From: a virus
Strand: one strand, 5' to 3'
Virus record (IMG/VR): IMGVR_UViG_3300033827_000015
Coordinates: 1-25,489 of that record
DNA: 25,489 nt
Part shown: piece after piece, positions 9,595-16,976 of the stretch
Layout: every line of letters starts with the position of its first letter
Position numbering within the stretch: the stretch's first letter is position 1
Notes under the pieces: model-generated
What the model saw: only the letters and a program-made list of their open reading frames with translations
Told to the model about the DNA's origin: nothing
Database searches by the model: none
Translations under genes and position numbers: made by a program

Positions 9595-9920
9595 TTGTCA
9601 AGCTCCCCCGCCCTTAGTATTTGCCCTGCTATATCCAGCGCCTGCGCTACCATTTCCGGCCTATGCACTATAAGGCTAGCCAGCAGCGCCACACGCATCT
9701 CAGTCGGCCCATGTATCAAGCTGCGACAGGGAAAGGCGGACATGCTATCACCGGGGCGCTTGACCTTCTCGGGCAGCAGCACCCCGCACATGACGATATA
9801 GCCGGGGAAATATTTGCGCAGCCCCTTTTCCATCTCAGCAAAAAAACTCCGCGCCTCTTCCGGCCACATTGCGTCAATGTCGACGTTTGCCATTTTCGTT
9901 TCCAACTGCTGCGGGTCCAT
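9591..9920 (-). CDS. Hypothetical phage protein (109 aa)
   Basis: Unrecognised. The ATG at 9920 is preceded by GAGGAG at a good distance; the longer frame to 10013 would run deep into the ATPase gene and is unlikely. The protein looks alpha/beta, with an aromatic-rich middle (RKYFPGYIVMCGVLL) and a helical C-terminus. It sits between the Sak4-like ATPase and the small acidic protein, overlapping the latter by four bases, so it belongs to the same translational chain. Confidence 0.6.
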   Translation of the reverse strand: MDPQQLETKMANVDIDAMWPEEARSFFAEMEKGLRKYFPGYIVMCGVLLPEKVKRPGDSMSAFPCRSLIHGPTEMRVALLASLIVHRPEMVAQALDIAGQILRAGELDK

Positions 9921-9939
9921 AATAATACTCCTCTCCCCC

Positions 9940-10683
9940 CTAAGTCCAAGCATCCACTGGCGTCCCTTCAATACACAACGACGCCAGGAACGGAAAATTG
10001 CACGCATCACCACCCAATACCTCCCCGTCCAGTTCCGGATTCAATCTATTCTTGGTGATCTCGATTTCCCATCCGCGCCCGTCCTCTATCCTCTGCCGCC
10101 TGATCTCCACTACCGCCTCGACAATCTTCTCCACGCCGGAAAATCCGGCAGGTTCAAAGTCGCGGGTTTTCTTATCATTAATATAGACGCTGCGGAGATG
10201 CCGGGTAAGGACTACGTTTTTGTCCGCGTCCAATGCCTGTCTAAGGACACGCGCGTACTCCGCCGAAACCGGCCCGTACATGTACGGCATCACCTGGCTA
10301 AGTTGCCCGAAGCGGCCGAGACGAATAAGCTCGTAGCTCTCGGTCTCCGCGTCGATAACAACGGTCCTGACGTCCTTCGCTTTCAACGCCATTGTCCACG
10401 CGTTACAAAACCTTTGCCACTCCCTGGCCGCTTCTTCCTGCACATTCGGCACACGCATGTCCGTAACCATTACTACCTTATTAGCCGCGAATTTCTGGAC
10501 AACACCCGATAACCCGACATCAAAATTAAACACGGCGATAGGGCCGGGGGCGGTAAGCGCGAAATGCGATTTCCCGGCGCCCCTGTGTCCGTTGACGGCC
10601 ATTATTATCCGCTTGGGCATGGATGTGTCCGCCTGGTAAAAACCAAAATTTTTGAGGCTGTGTGTGTTATTTACCGCCGCCAT
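9940..10683 (-). CDS. Sak4-like RecA-fold ATPase (single-strand annealing/recombination)
   Basis: A 247-aa P-loop protein. Walker A is GHRGAGKS at residues 32-39, and Walker B is RTVVIDAETE at about 106-115. The length and the position beside a PD-(D/E)XK nuclease match phage Sak4/AAA_24-type proteins, short RecA-like ATPases that promote annealing or strand exchange together with a single-strand-binding protein. The start ATG follows GGGGGTG. Upstream lies a 41-aa membrane peptide, then the nuclease. Family assignment is by motif and context, so a relative such as a RecA-like core protein is possible. Confidence 0.82.
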   Translation of the reverse strand: MAAVNNTHSLKNFGFYQADTSMPKRIIMAVNGHRGAGKSHFALTAPGPIAVFNFDVGLSGVVQKFAANKVVMVTDMRVPNVQEEAAREWQRFCNAWTMALKAKDVRTVVIDAETESYELIRLGRFGQLSQVMPYMYGPVSAEYARVLRQALDADKNVVLTRHLRSVYINDKKTRDFEPAGFSGVEKIVEAVVEIRRQRIEDGRGWEIEITKNRLNPELDGEVLGGDACNFPFLASLCIEGTPVDAWT

Positions 10684-10695
10684 CCTGCACCCCCG

Positions 10696-10821
10696 TTAAA
10701 TGTTTGACCAGCGCATCGGCCTCGCCACCCGCAGCTCCGCCGCCTGGGCGTCCTGCTCGTACCCACGCACCAGGAAGCCGACGGCGGTGCCGAAGAGTAA
10801 ACAGAGTACGTTCCACAACAT
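10696..10821 (-). CDS. Small single-pass membrane peptide (41 aa)
   Basis: The sequence starts MLWNVLCLLFGTAVGFLV, a plausible transmembrane helix at residues 3-18, followed by a charged tail rich in Glu, Gln and Arg. AAGGAG stands 9 bases before the ATG and overlaps the end of the upstream nuclease gene, whose stop lies one base away. Function unknown. Small phage membrane peptides of this shape are common and often toxic or superinfection-related, but nothing here proves either. Confidence 0.55.
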   Translation of the reverse strand: MLWNVLCLLFGTAVGFLVRGYEQDAQAAELRVARPMRWSNI

Positions 10822-10822
10822 T

Positions 10823-11389
10823 TTAAGCCGCTCCTTTCCCAGGTTGTTGTTCGTATTGTACCAGCATCGCCCAGTTCTGCGCCAGTTCCTGCTCCGTAAA
10901 CTCGATCCTGGCTTCCCTGTAGCTTGGGCCGCTCCCCTTGTAATCCCCCATGCAATAACATATCTTGAAAACCGCCACCCGCAGCCCCAGCATATGGCAG
11001 TATGCTTTTACCTGGCTCATCCACGCCCAATTCCCGGTTGGTAGATTTTTGCTGCTTTTCCACGTGAATTTCCACTCCATCACTACGGCCGGTTCAACAC
11101 CCAGGGGGTCGGGACCTATACCGTCCGGCGAACCGGCAAGCCCGTCCATCTCCACCTCTCCAGGGCGGAAATCACACATCCGCTCCGCTAAAACGTGAGT
11201 GAACACCATTTCCCACATAAACCCGATATCCCCGGCCAGGTTTATGTCCCAATTATTACTTCCGTCGTATTTAGGGATAAGGCCGAGTTGTTGTCCTATG
11301 CCGCGTATTATTTCCGACACATGCGGCCTGTCCGTGCTTCTGGGCAATCCACTTCCTATGGCGGGGAACGGTTTATCTTCATAGGTCAT
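10823..11389 (-). CDS. PD-(D/E)XK nuclease, YqaJ/Cas4/RecB-like
   Basis: A 188-aa nuclease. Motif I is G56-x3-E60 (GFMWE), the core is SPDG at 87-90 with E105-W-K107, and QVKAY at 126-130 is the downstream helix typical of RecB/YqaJ-like enzymes. These act as phage recombination exonucleases or end-resection nucleases, which suits the Sak4-like ATPase that follows. I start at the ATG at 11389 because it overlaps the stop of the upstream gene as ATGA; a longer TTG start at 11428 lacks support. No four-cysteine Fe-S cluster of classical Cas4 is obvious. Confidence 0.83.
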   Translation of the reverse strand: MTYEDKPFPAIGSGLPRSTDRPHVSEIIRGIGQQLGLIPKYDGSNNWDINLAGDIGFMWEMVFTHVLAERMCDFRPGEVEMDGLAGSPDGIGPDPLGVEPAVVMEWKFTWKSSKNLPTGNWAWMSQVKAYCHMLGLRVAVFKICYCMGDYKGSGPSYREARIEFTEQELAQNWAMLVQYEQQPGKGAA

Positions 11390-11616
11390 TTGCATACGCG
11401 TCGTACCGCACCGGGGCAATCCAGGCAAAGGCCGCGTATGCCGGCCAGGTGGAACGCCGTCCTCACCGACACCGACTTCGCCGTTTCACTGTCCTCCAGC
11501 ATCGCTTTTCGCAGCCGGCATACGGCGGGGCGGATGTACAGATGAGGACGGCGGCGGCAACGGTGCGTGGCGACGGCGTCGACCATCTGCGTGGTGATGT
11601 GGTTGATTCTGTTCAA
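11386..11616 (-). CDS. Small Cys/Arg-rich phage protein (76 aa)
   Basis: Unrecognised small basic protein, with a helical middle (RLRKAMLEDSETAKSV) and a cysteine cluster near the end (CLDCPGAVRRVC) that may bind metal. GGAGG lies 7 bases before a TTG at 11616, which I take as the start. An ATG five codons earlier, at 11631, has no ribosome site, and its own sequence contains that GGAGG. The stop overlaps the nuclease start by four bases, so the pair is likely coupled. Confidence 0.55.
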   Translation of the reverse strand: MNRINHITTQMVDAVATHRCRRRPHLYIRPAVCRLRKAMLEDSETAKSVSVRTAFHLAGIRGLCLDCPGAVRRVCK

Positions 11617-11713
11617 ATGCTCAGCCTCCATTGGGGCGGGTGCGCGCCGCGCTCAGGATCGACCCCACAACGGGGCCGAGGGGCTGACTTTCCCTGGCGC
11701 GGCACACGCCTTG

Positions 11714-12526
11714 TCACTCTACGCTGGATACGGAACCATCCGCATAACGCCAAAGTCCGGCCGCCGCCATGTCCCCCAGCCAATTATCGTCGAAAACCAG
11801 CTTCATAATCTGTGTGCGATCTGCGTCTTGCTGAAAGGCGCGGAATGCTCCAGTCGGCAAGTCCTTTTTAGGCACCGACCCCTTTTCAGCGATCAGGCCG
11901 GCGACAAACTCCATGGCCTTGGTTTCGGCATTGGCATCGCCGCTAGCAGCACTCACAGCCGGTTCACTATGCGCCGCCGCCTTCCCCTTTTTACCCTTTT
12001 TGGCCGCCGCAGCTTCCCACGGCATCTTCGCAATGCTCTCCACTACGAGCACCGTGTCCTCGTACTCCGTCCCGTCTTCCCTTCTCCTGGGCGTGATCGC
12101 CTTACTCATCGCCGGCGCCTGTACCATGTGACATACCAGGCCGGTGAGCTGCGTAGCGTCCTGCACCATTTCCTGCAGCTTCTCCTTGGCGAATCCATTC
12201 TCCCGCAGACTCACCATTAGCTGAAACAGCCGCGACTTGTTGTGAATGGCCGCGCCTTCTTTGAGCGCAATCAATCCCTTTCCGCCCTCGGCGACAGTCA
12301 TACCGTCGATATTACCGGCTTTGTAGTATTGACGCTGGAGTTCTTCGCCACTCTCGACATCTTCGAGCGTAATGCCGAGCGCCGGGACCAGCACGCCGGC
12401 TTTTTTGCCGCCGTAGTCGTAAATCTCGAACTTGACATCGCGCCATACGACGTTGATGTCGTTGAGTAATCCGCCCGCCTTGCAATCGTCCGGATCAAAC
12501 GATATGTACTGCTTTGGTTCTGGCAT
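11714..12526 (-). CDS. Phage DNA-metabolism protein, possibly ssDNA-binding-like (270 aa)
   Basis: No catalytic motif is seen. Residues 1-150 look beta-rich (INVVWRDVKFEIYDYGGKKAG), then QRQYYKAGN, then a mixed block with KSRLFQLMVSLRENGF. An Ala/Lys linker near 180-205 joins a C-terminal helical domain with acidic patches. Proteins with this N-terminal layout recur beside Sak4-like ATPases and nucleases in phages, where a single-strand-binding partner is expected; I infer such a role from context only. AAGGAGAG stands a few bases before the ATG. It begins the recombination cluster that continues through the nuclease and ATPase. Confidence 0.6.
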   Translation of the reverse strand: MPEPKQYISFDPDDCKAGGLLNDINVVWRDVKFEIYDYGGKKAGVLVPALGITLEDVESGEELQRQYYKAGNIDGMTVAEGGKGLIALKEGAAIHNKSRLFQLMVSLRENGFAKEKLQEMVQDATQLTGLVCHMVQAPAMSKAITPRRREDGTEYEDTVLVVESIAKMPWEAAAAKKGKKGKAAAHSEPAVSAASGDANAETKAMEFVAGLIAEKGSVPKKDLPTGAFRAFQQDADRTQIMKLVFDDNWLGDMAAAGLWRYADGSVSSVE

Positions 12527-12659
12527 ACTGCTCTCCTTGTGGGGTTAGTTGGTTTGTTGTTGGGTAGTTGCCATCATATCACCCGCCGCCGTTGTCCCGC
12601 AACCTTTTTTGCCGCCGCCGCCGCCGCCCGCCTCTACCACCCGGCTGAACCTGGCGGCA

Positions 12660-12847
12660 TCAATCGAGTATCGCCCATGCGATCACCTCAGCCAACGGCA
12701 CCCTGGCGCCGCCCACGACCAGGGCCAATCCGCAGTTGGCGGCGGCCATTGGCGCAGCTCGTCGTCATTGACCAGGACAGGTATGCCTTGATTCGCTCCC
12801 ACCCGGTTTAACAGTTCAATTAGTGTGTTTACTGCAGTCGGCGCCAT
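12660..12847 (-). pseudogene. Small phage gene, apparently frameshifted
   Basis: From the ATG at 12847 a 54-codon frame begins MAPTAVNTLIELLNRVG and ends at 12683. From about 12740 the more protein-like reading moves to another frame (LVVGGARVPLAEVIAWAILD), ending at 12660. A single indel near TGGCCCTGG would join both into one protein of about 60 residues. An AAGGAGG lies 23 bases upstream of the ATG, too far to be its normal ribosome site. The rest of 12527-12880 holds only a GCC-rich run, a run of six T and no gene I can support. Confidence 0.35.
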
Positions 12848-12880
12848 AATCTTTTGCGGATTGGGGACTGCCTCCTTTAG

Positions 12881-13186
12881 GTGGCAGAGGAAAATCCGCC
12901 CTTTCTGAAATTAGAGGTTGACATTTCCGTCCAGGGCTGTTCTCGCTGTGGTCATACTGAACCGGCTAACAGACATAGACATCGTTTCCTCTGCAAGGCG
13001 TGTGGCTACGAACTCCATAGTGATCTTAACGCCTCTCGCAATATTCGCATGAGAGGCATTCTCGCAAGGCAAGCTCTTTGCGAGAACGGGGCGCCGTCAA
13101 ACGCCCCTAAAGCTCGGAATGTTGATCCAGGCTCGAACCCTGGGGAGTTCGCGGGCAAGCCGTCTGCTTTAGCTGACGGTAATTGA
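12881..13186 (+). pseudogene. 3' fragment of an IS605-family tnpB
   Basis: Only the C-terminal part of a TnpB remains: the zinc ribbon (CSRCG, then CKACG) and the third RuvC motif DLNASRNIR, followed by a basic tail. The two earlier RuvC acidic residues and the N-terminus are gone, so it cannot cut DNA. It is on the plus strand, opposite to all its neighbours. It ends in the same right-end hairpin as the complete element nearby, so its right border is preserved and its left border was lost by deletion. Confidence 0.85.
13157..13179 (+). repeat. Right-end hairpin of the tnpB fragment
   Basis: The stem CCGTC/GACGG with an inner GC/GC and a TTTA loop is the usual subterminal hairpin of an IS200/IS605 right end. 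All 23 bases are identical, in inverted orientation, to 13654-13676. Confidence 0.85.
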
Positions 13187-13312
13187 TTCCTCCTTCTCGT
13201 CCATTCGCAGCCGGTCGATCTCGTCAACGGTAGCGATGCTATCTGCTTCCTCTCTTAGCTTTCCGGCCCCCGAGCGGATGATTAGTCCCATTCCCATGTT
13301 GAGCATCTGCAT
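13169..13312 (-). CDS. Small ORF ending in the IS remnant (47 aa)
   Basis: A 47-codon frame whose start overlaps the end of the zinc-ribbon gene by 31 bases and whose stop lies inside the right-end hairpin of the tnpB fragment. Its C-terminus reads EIDRLRMDEKEE. This closely matches the end of the dNTP pyrophosphohydrolase-like protein at 18487 (EIDRLQMDEK), at both protein and DNA level. It may be a real small gene whose 3' end was replaced by the insertion, or a leftover of a second pyrophosphohydrolase-like gene. No clear ribosome binding site. Confidence 0.4.
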   Translation of the reverse strand: MQMLNMGMGLIIRSGAGKLREEADSIATVDEIDRLRMDEKEESITVS

Positions 13313-13467
13313 TGCGGACACCAGAAGCCAGCGTAGTCCTCCTGCGGATCGCAGAGAAGGTCAGCGCTCAGTCCAACCCAGCCGCAACCGGTGCAGTAAA
13401 CACGGATATTTGGCCATTCACCGGGGCAATCTTCCCGCAGTGATATCCCGTTCTTTGGTGCGCCCAT
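13282..13467 (-). CDS. Small zinc-ribbon protein (61 aa)
   Basis: The motif YCTGCGW, then about 20 residues, then WCPQC gives two CxxC pairs, a classical zinc ribbon. The short tail is rich in Trp and acidic residues. The ATG follows directly on the TGA of the interrupted DUF551-like gene, with GGGGAGGGGG just upstream serving as ribosome site, so it was once the next gene of the operon. Function unknown; zinc ribbons of this size in phages may bind DNA, RNA or a host protein. Confidence 0.65.
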   Translation of the reverse strand: MGAPKNGISLREDCPGEWPNIRVYCTGCGWVGLSADLLCDPQEDYAGFWCPQCRCSTWEWD

Positions 13468-13639
13468 TCATTCCCCCTCCCCGCCCTCCGCCATGCGATT
13501 CTTCGGCGCCTCATTTGGCGGCTCCGGTACTGGTATCCAGTGGGTAGGAACCCATGTACTCCCGGATCCCAGGATTACGTAGGTAATTTTACCCTCTTCC
13601 CATGAATCACGACGGTAGCAGACCTGCATAATTCCACTG
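13468..13639 (-). pseudogene. 3' half of a DUF551-like gene split by an IS
   Basis: The frame downstream of the insertion encodes VCYRRDSWEEGK, then THWIPVPEPP. That ending (THWxPLPEPP) is the hallmark C-terminus of the phage DUF551 family. The N-terminal half with WQPIETAP lies on the other side of the IS at 15247-15386. Joining the two sides keeps the frame and gives a protein of about 103 residues. Function of the family is unknown. Confidence 0.75.
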
Positions 13640-13653
13640 TTGACGTGACTACT

Positions 13654-13676
13654 CCGTCAGCTAAAGCAGACGGCTT
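13654..13676 (-). repeat. Right-end hairpin of the complete IS
   Basis: The same 23-base imperfect palindrome as in the tnpB fragment, here containing the tnpB stop codon (TAG) in its centre. In this family it is the TnpA recognition hairpin and the 3' part of the omega RNA scaffold. The bases that follow it would be the guide. Confidence 0.82.
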
Positions 13677-14815
13677 CCTGGGACACTCGGAGCAACCTCC
13701 AAGTTAAGTCCCACAGGCTTAGTCCAAGCCTGAACACCACGAGCAAGAATATTTCTTGCAGCGTTGTGATCTCGGTTTAACACAAGTCCACAGTGAGGAC
13801 AGTTGTGAATACGAACAGACAAAGATTTTTCGACAATTTGCCCACAAGAGGAGCAGATTTGACTTGTGTTTTTAGGGTTTACACCTATCACAGTGACACC
13901 AGCACTTTCAGCCTTGTGTCTCAGGATGCTCTGGAACGATGCCCAAGCAACGTCAGAGATCGAACGGGCGAGTCTACGGTTCTTGACCATACCTTTGATG
14001 TTCAAGCTTTCCATAGCAATCATCCCGTATCGACGGATCAATTCATTAGAAGTTTTGAAGTGAAACTCTCTGCGAACATTCTTTACTTTAGCGTGAAGCT
14101 TTTGAACTTTCTTAATAGCCTTGCGCCCATTACTTCCAAGCTTCTTTTTTCTAGAAAGGCTACGTTGTCGCCTTCGCAATTCAGGAAGCTCAGCCTTGAG
14201 GAATCGTGGATTAGCGACATGCTCACCATTACTAGTGACAAGGAAAGAGTTAAGCCCAACATCAATACCAATCGAAGGATTAACAGAGGGAGCAATAACA
14301 ACATCTCCCAGGTCACAAGAGACAATCAAATACCACTTTCCAGCTTCTCGCTTCAAGGAAAGAGTTTTGATCGTGCCCTCGACTGGACGATGCAAACAGA
14401 CTCGGATTATTCCAACGTGTTGAACTCTCAATCTATTAGCAGTCAGGCGAATTCCATCACCGTGAGAGGGAAACTCAACAGAATCAAAGAAGTCCCTTCC
14501 TTTGAATCGTGGGTATCCAGGTTTGGCCCCTGTCTTGATACGACGAAAGAAAGCCTGGAAGGATTTGTCCAGTCTTCTCATAGTAGCTTGAGCAGAAGAG
14601 AAGTTAATTCTAGCAAAATAGTCGTTAGTAGTCCTTTCAGCCTTGAACCAAACAGACTGCTCAGTGTATTTGATCGACTTCTTTTCCAGTTCGTAAGCAT
14701 CTTTCTTTTGAGCAAGGCAGGCATTATACAGGTGTCTGTGAGTCTCAAGCATTATCCCAAGCTCACGCTCCTGATTTTTGTTAGTCCAAAGCCTGTATTT
14801 GAAAGCCTTTCTCAC
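13661..14815 (-). CDS. tnpB: RNA-guided nuclease TnpB (IS605 OrfB)
   Basis: 384 residues, the usual length. The RuvC residues are D185 (GIDVGLNS), E269 (AMESLNIKGM) and D349 (RDHNAARNIL). The zinc ribbon is C321-x2-C324 and C339-x2-C342. All are present, so it should be an active omega-RNA-guided nuclease that helps the element persist at its donor site. The start is a GTG directly after the tnpA stop, so translation is coupled. Base use is visibly less GC-rich than the phage genes, a sign of separate origin. Confidence 0.95.
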   Translation of the reverse strand: MRKAFKYRLWTNKNQERELGIMLETHRHLYNACLAQKKDAYELEKKSIKYTEQSVWFKAERTTNDYFARINFSSAQATMRRLDKSFQAFFRRIKTGAKPGYPRFKGRDFFDSVEFPSHGDGIRLTANRLRVQHVGIIRVCLHRPVEGTIKTLSLKREAGKWYLIVSCDLGDVVIAPSVNPSIGIDVGLNSFLVTSNGEHVANPRFLKAELPELRRRQRSLSRKKKLGSNGRKAIKKVQKLHAKVKNVRREFHFKTSNELIRRYGMIAMESLNIKGMVKNRRLARSISDVAWASFQSILRHKAESAGVTVIGVNPKNTSQICSSCGQIVEKSLSVRIHNCPHCGLVLNRDHNAARNILARGVQAWTKPVGLNLEVAPSVPGSRLL

Positions 14816-15214
14816 TTACTTTCCCTTTTGTGCCTCTATGTATTTTCTAATCGTATATTCGGAAACGTGTCCAACAGACCCGGCATAATAAGACCTAGAC
14901 CAAAGTGTCGGAAGTTTAGACTTCAAGGAAGGAAACTCCTGTCTCAAGATCCTAGAAGTATAACCTTTGAGCCTATTCACAATCTCAGCAACTCCCATTG
15001 TCGGATCAGAGGAGATAAACAGGTGAACGTGGTCAGGCATAATTTCGATGCTTTCGATGCTCATTCCTCGCTCAGTCGCCTTCTCATAAAGAAGAGCGAC
15101 AAGTCGATTAGCAATTTCACCCGTGAGGACTTTCCGTCTATATTTAGGGCACCACACGATGTGAAACTTGATATTAAAGACTGCTCCAGCGTTTTTGGCG
15201 TATCTCGTTTTCAT
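14816..15214 (-). CDS. tnpA: Y1 HUH transposase TnpA (IS200-like)
   Basis: 132 residues from the ATG at 15214. The HUH motif is H62-V-H64 (PDHVHLF), and the catalytic tyrosine is Y125 in RKYIEAQ. It cuts and rejoins single-stranded ends at the hairpins and excises the element as a circle during replication. The frame is open to an ATG at 15250, but that codon lies at the outer edge of the left-end hairpin, so I prefer the later one, which matches family length. Its TAA is followed at once by the tnpB GTG. Confidence 0.93.
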   Translation of the reverse strand: MKTRYAKNAGAVFNIKFHIVWCPKYRRKVLTGEIANRLVALLYEKATERGMSIESIEIMPDHVHLFISSDPTMGVAEIVNRLKGYTSRILRQEFPSLKSKLPTLWSRSYYAGSVGHVSEYTIRKYIEAQKGK

Positions 15215-15222
15215 ACTAAACA

Positions 15223-15245
15223 ATATATACACGCCGGGTATATAT
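15223..15245 (-). repeat. Left-end hairpin of the complete IS
   Basis: A perfect 8-bp stem (ATATATAC/GTATATAT) with a 7-base loop, 8 bases upstream of tnpA. Its position next to the predicted left tip and the TTGA(C) flank fits the TnpA-binding hairpin of this family. Confidence 0.8.
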
Positions 15246-15246
15246 G

Positions 15247-15386
15247 TCAAGGATCTTTTTCAACTTTGATACAAAAGGGAGGTAAAGCGCATTCCTCAGG
15301 CGACAGTCCCCTGCGCGAAAATCATTATGGCAGGCCAAAATCGTCCGTTGGTCTACCGGTGCCGTCTCTATCGGTTGCCATTTCAT
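15247..15386 (-). pseudogene. 5' half of a DUF551-like gene split by an IS
   Basis: Starts MKWQPIETAPVDQRTIL, the characteristic WxPIETAPxD opening of DUF551-type phage proteins, with AAGGGGGAAG placed before the ATG and the helicase stop 15 bases upstream. The frame runs into the left end of the IS and stops inside it. The other half is at 13468-13639. Confidence 0.75.
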
Positions 15387-15401
15387 TTGCTTCCCCCTTT
15401 C

Positions 15402-16976
15402 CTACAGTTTCGGCAGCGGGTCCGGAATATCCCGGCATCTCGAATACGCCTGCATAAACCACTTTGGGGCCAGATAACCGTACCTGTAAAAGAACCAGGC
15501 GCAGTTGTCGTCAACAATCAGCGTCTGGCATTTATCACCCTCCGACCGGTTTGCGCGCCCGCTGGCCTGCACCAGATCCATCATAGCGACATACGCCCCG
15601 TAGTCTTCGTCGCCCTTGCACCTCGCCGCCACTAATTTGTCGCGCGTATCCGGGTAGGGGAGCTTACCGATAATTTGAAATTCACACTCCTGCATTGGAA
15701 AGTCCCAGCCTGTGCTGACACTGGGGCTCACCAGGACCGCCGGCGGAGCGTGCTTCCTACGCTTGAAATCCGCTATCCGCTGCTCGGTGTCCCTCTTGCC
15801 ATGGCTCATCATAATCGCCCGGTGCTCGCTGTCGCGCAGCAGCATATCGCGGCGGGCGTAGCTGACGGTATGGACAATGCCGTTCCTGTCCCGCCGCTGC
15901 CCTATAATTTGATCTATACGCCGTACCCACAGCCGCAGCCCTTCCGGCGATGTGCGGTGATTCATGCGAATGGTGGGGACGTGCCATACCCGGCGCCAGG
16001 GAATAGGAAATGAGTGCGGGTATTCCGTCAACACGGCGTCCTCGTCCCCTATACCCAATAACCCCAATGTTTTGCGGTTGAGCGTCGCCGACATCAACAC
16101 CACCCGCTCTACCCCGCGCCACAACACCCCCTCGGTGAACGTGCGCGGCCAGACCGGCCCCGCCCGCATTCCGCCCCCGCCGTCCTCCACTTCGACTATC
16201 CACCCCGCGCCGGCGTTTTCCAACTTCTCCAACGTCTGCGCCAACCCGCGCAGTTGCAGGTATTCACGCATCCTGCGAGGACTTCCACCCTCCTCATCCC
16301 TCAGCTCCTCCGCCATGAGGTCGGATACCGGCTTGAGCCTCGCCCCGGCCCCCTTTGCCCATGACGACCACTCTTCAATAGTATTAAGGCCGGACTTAGG
16401 CCACCAGCGATACAGCAGGCTGTCGCTTTTCCTCAGCTCTACCTGTAAATGGTTGCTGACCCCCGTGTCGATTCCATGCGCCTCGTCGGCGACCAGCAGG
16501 TCGAAACGGCCCAGTGGGACGCCGGCGGCCATCGCCGACTGCCAATAACTGTAATTTGTAACGACCATTTGAGCCGCCGCCGCCCGCCGCACAGCCCGCT
16601 GGTATTCACAGCGGCCGCGGTCGGGGCATGGCACGCCCGCCGCGCAGACGCCCTGGTCGCAATTAACGCCGGGAGAATTAATACAGCTATAGTTGTTGCG
16701 CCCGCGCACATCTACCATGCCGACGCTTGCAAAGTCGCGAAGGAGCTGGGTCTGCAAGCCTTTGCTCGATGTGAGATATAGCAGGCGTTTGCCGGAAATC
16801 AGCGCCGCCGCCACCGCGCATATCGACTTTCCCCCGCCCGTCGGCATCACCAGCCCTGTGAATCGCCGTTCGGCGTCCAGGATCTGGAGGATCGCGGCGG
16901 GTTGATGCTGCCGCCATTCCGTAAACCTGGCGGGGAGGGAAAAGGCTGCGGGAGGGGGGAGCGCGGACATGATCAT
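15402..16976 (-). CDS. XPD/DinG-type Fe-S DNA helicase
   Basis: A 524-aa superfamily 2 helicase. Walker A PTGGGKS is at 45-51. Five cysteines at 98, 106, 111, 117 and 123 sit where XPD and DinG carry the 4Fe-4S cluster. TNYSYW is at 140-145, DEAH at 164-167, MSATL in the second half, and motif VI QASGRANR at 470-477. It should unwind DNA 5' to 3' like its relatives and may act at forks or on recombination intermediates. The ATG overlaps the stop of the upstream gene (ATGA); a second ATG two codons later is also usable. A copy of its first 17 codons lies 573 bases upstream in the direct repeat. Confidence 0.92.
   Translation of the reverse strand: MIMSALPPPAAFSLPARFTEWRQHQPAAILQILDAERRFTGLVMPTGGGKSICAVAAALISGKRLLYLTSSKGLQTQLLRDFASVGMVDVRGRNNYSCINSPGVNCDQGVCAAGVPCPDRGRCEYQRAVRRAAAAQMVVTNYSYWQSAMAAGVPLGRFDLLVADEAHGIDTGVSNHLQVELRKSDSLLYRWWPKSGLNTIEEWSSWAKGAGARLKPVSDLMAEELRDEEGGSPRRMREYLQLRGLAQTLEKLENAGAGWIVEVEDGGGGMRAGPVWPRTFTEGVLWRGVERVVLMSATLNRKTLGLLGIGDEDAVLTEYPHSFPIPWRRVWHVPTIRMNHRTSPEGLRLWVRRIDQIIGQRRDRNGIVHTVSYARRDMLLRDSEHRAIMMSHGKRDTEQRIADFKRRKHAPPAVLVSPSVSTGWDFPMQECEFQIIGKLPYPDTRDKLVAARCKGDEDYGAYVAMMDLVQASGRANRSEGDKCQTLIVDDNCAWFFYRYGYLAPKWFMQAYSRCRDIPDPLPKL

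Larger units (their letters stand above)
13640..15246 (-). mobile_element. Complete IS200/IS605-type element with tnpA and tnpB
   Basis: About 1.6 kb, carrying tnpA then tnpB in the same direction with a left-end hairpin beside tnpA and a right-end hairpin at the end of tnpB. There is no target duplication, as expected for single-strand transposition. The tips are inferred from rejoining the interrupted gene: the left flank ends TTGA(C) and the right end finishes GTCAA(C); one shared C makes the exact base ambiguous. Both proteins look intact, so it may still move. Confidence 0.85.

Noticed and set aside
10823-11389. Cas4 of a CRISPR adaptation module
   Set aside because: No Cas1, Cas2 or array is present and the Fe-S cysteines are not evident; a phage recombination nuclease fits better.
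13793-15457. 554-codon plus-strand open frame
   Set aside because: It is antisense to the intact tnpB and tnpA, has no family motif, and its composition is that of a shadow frame.
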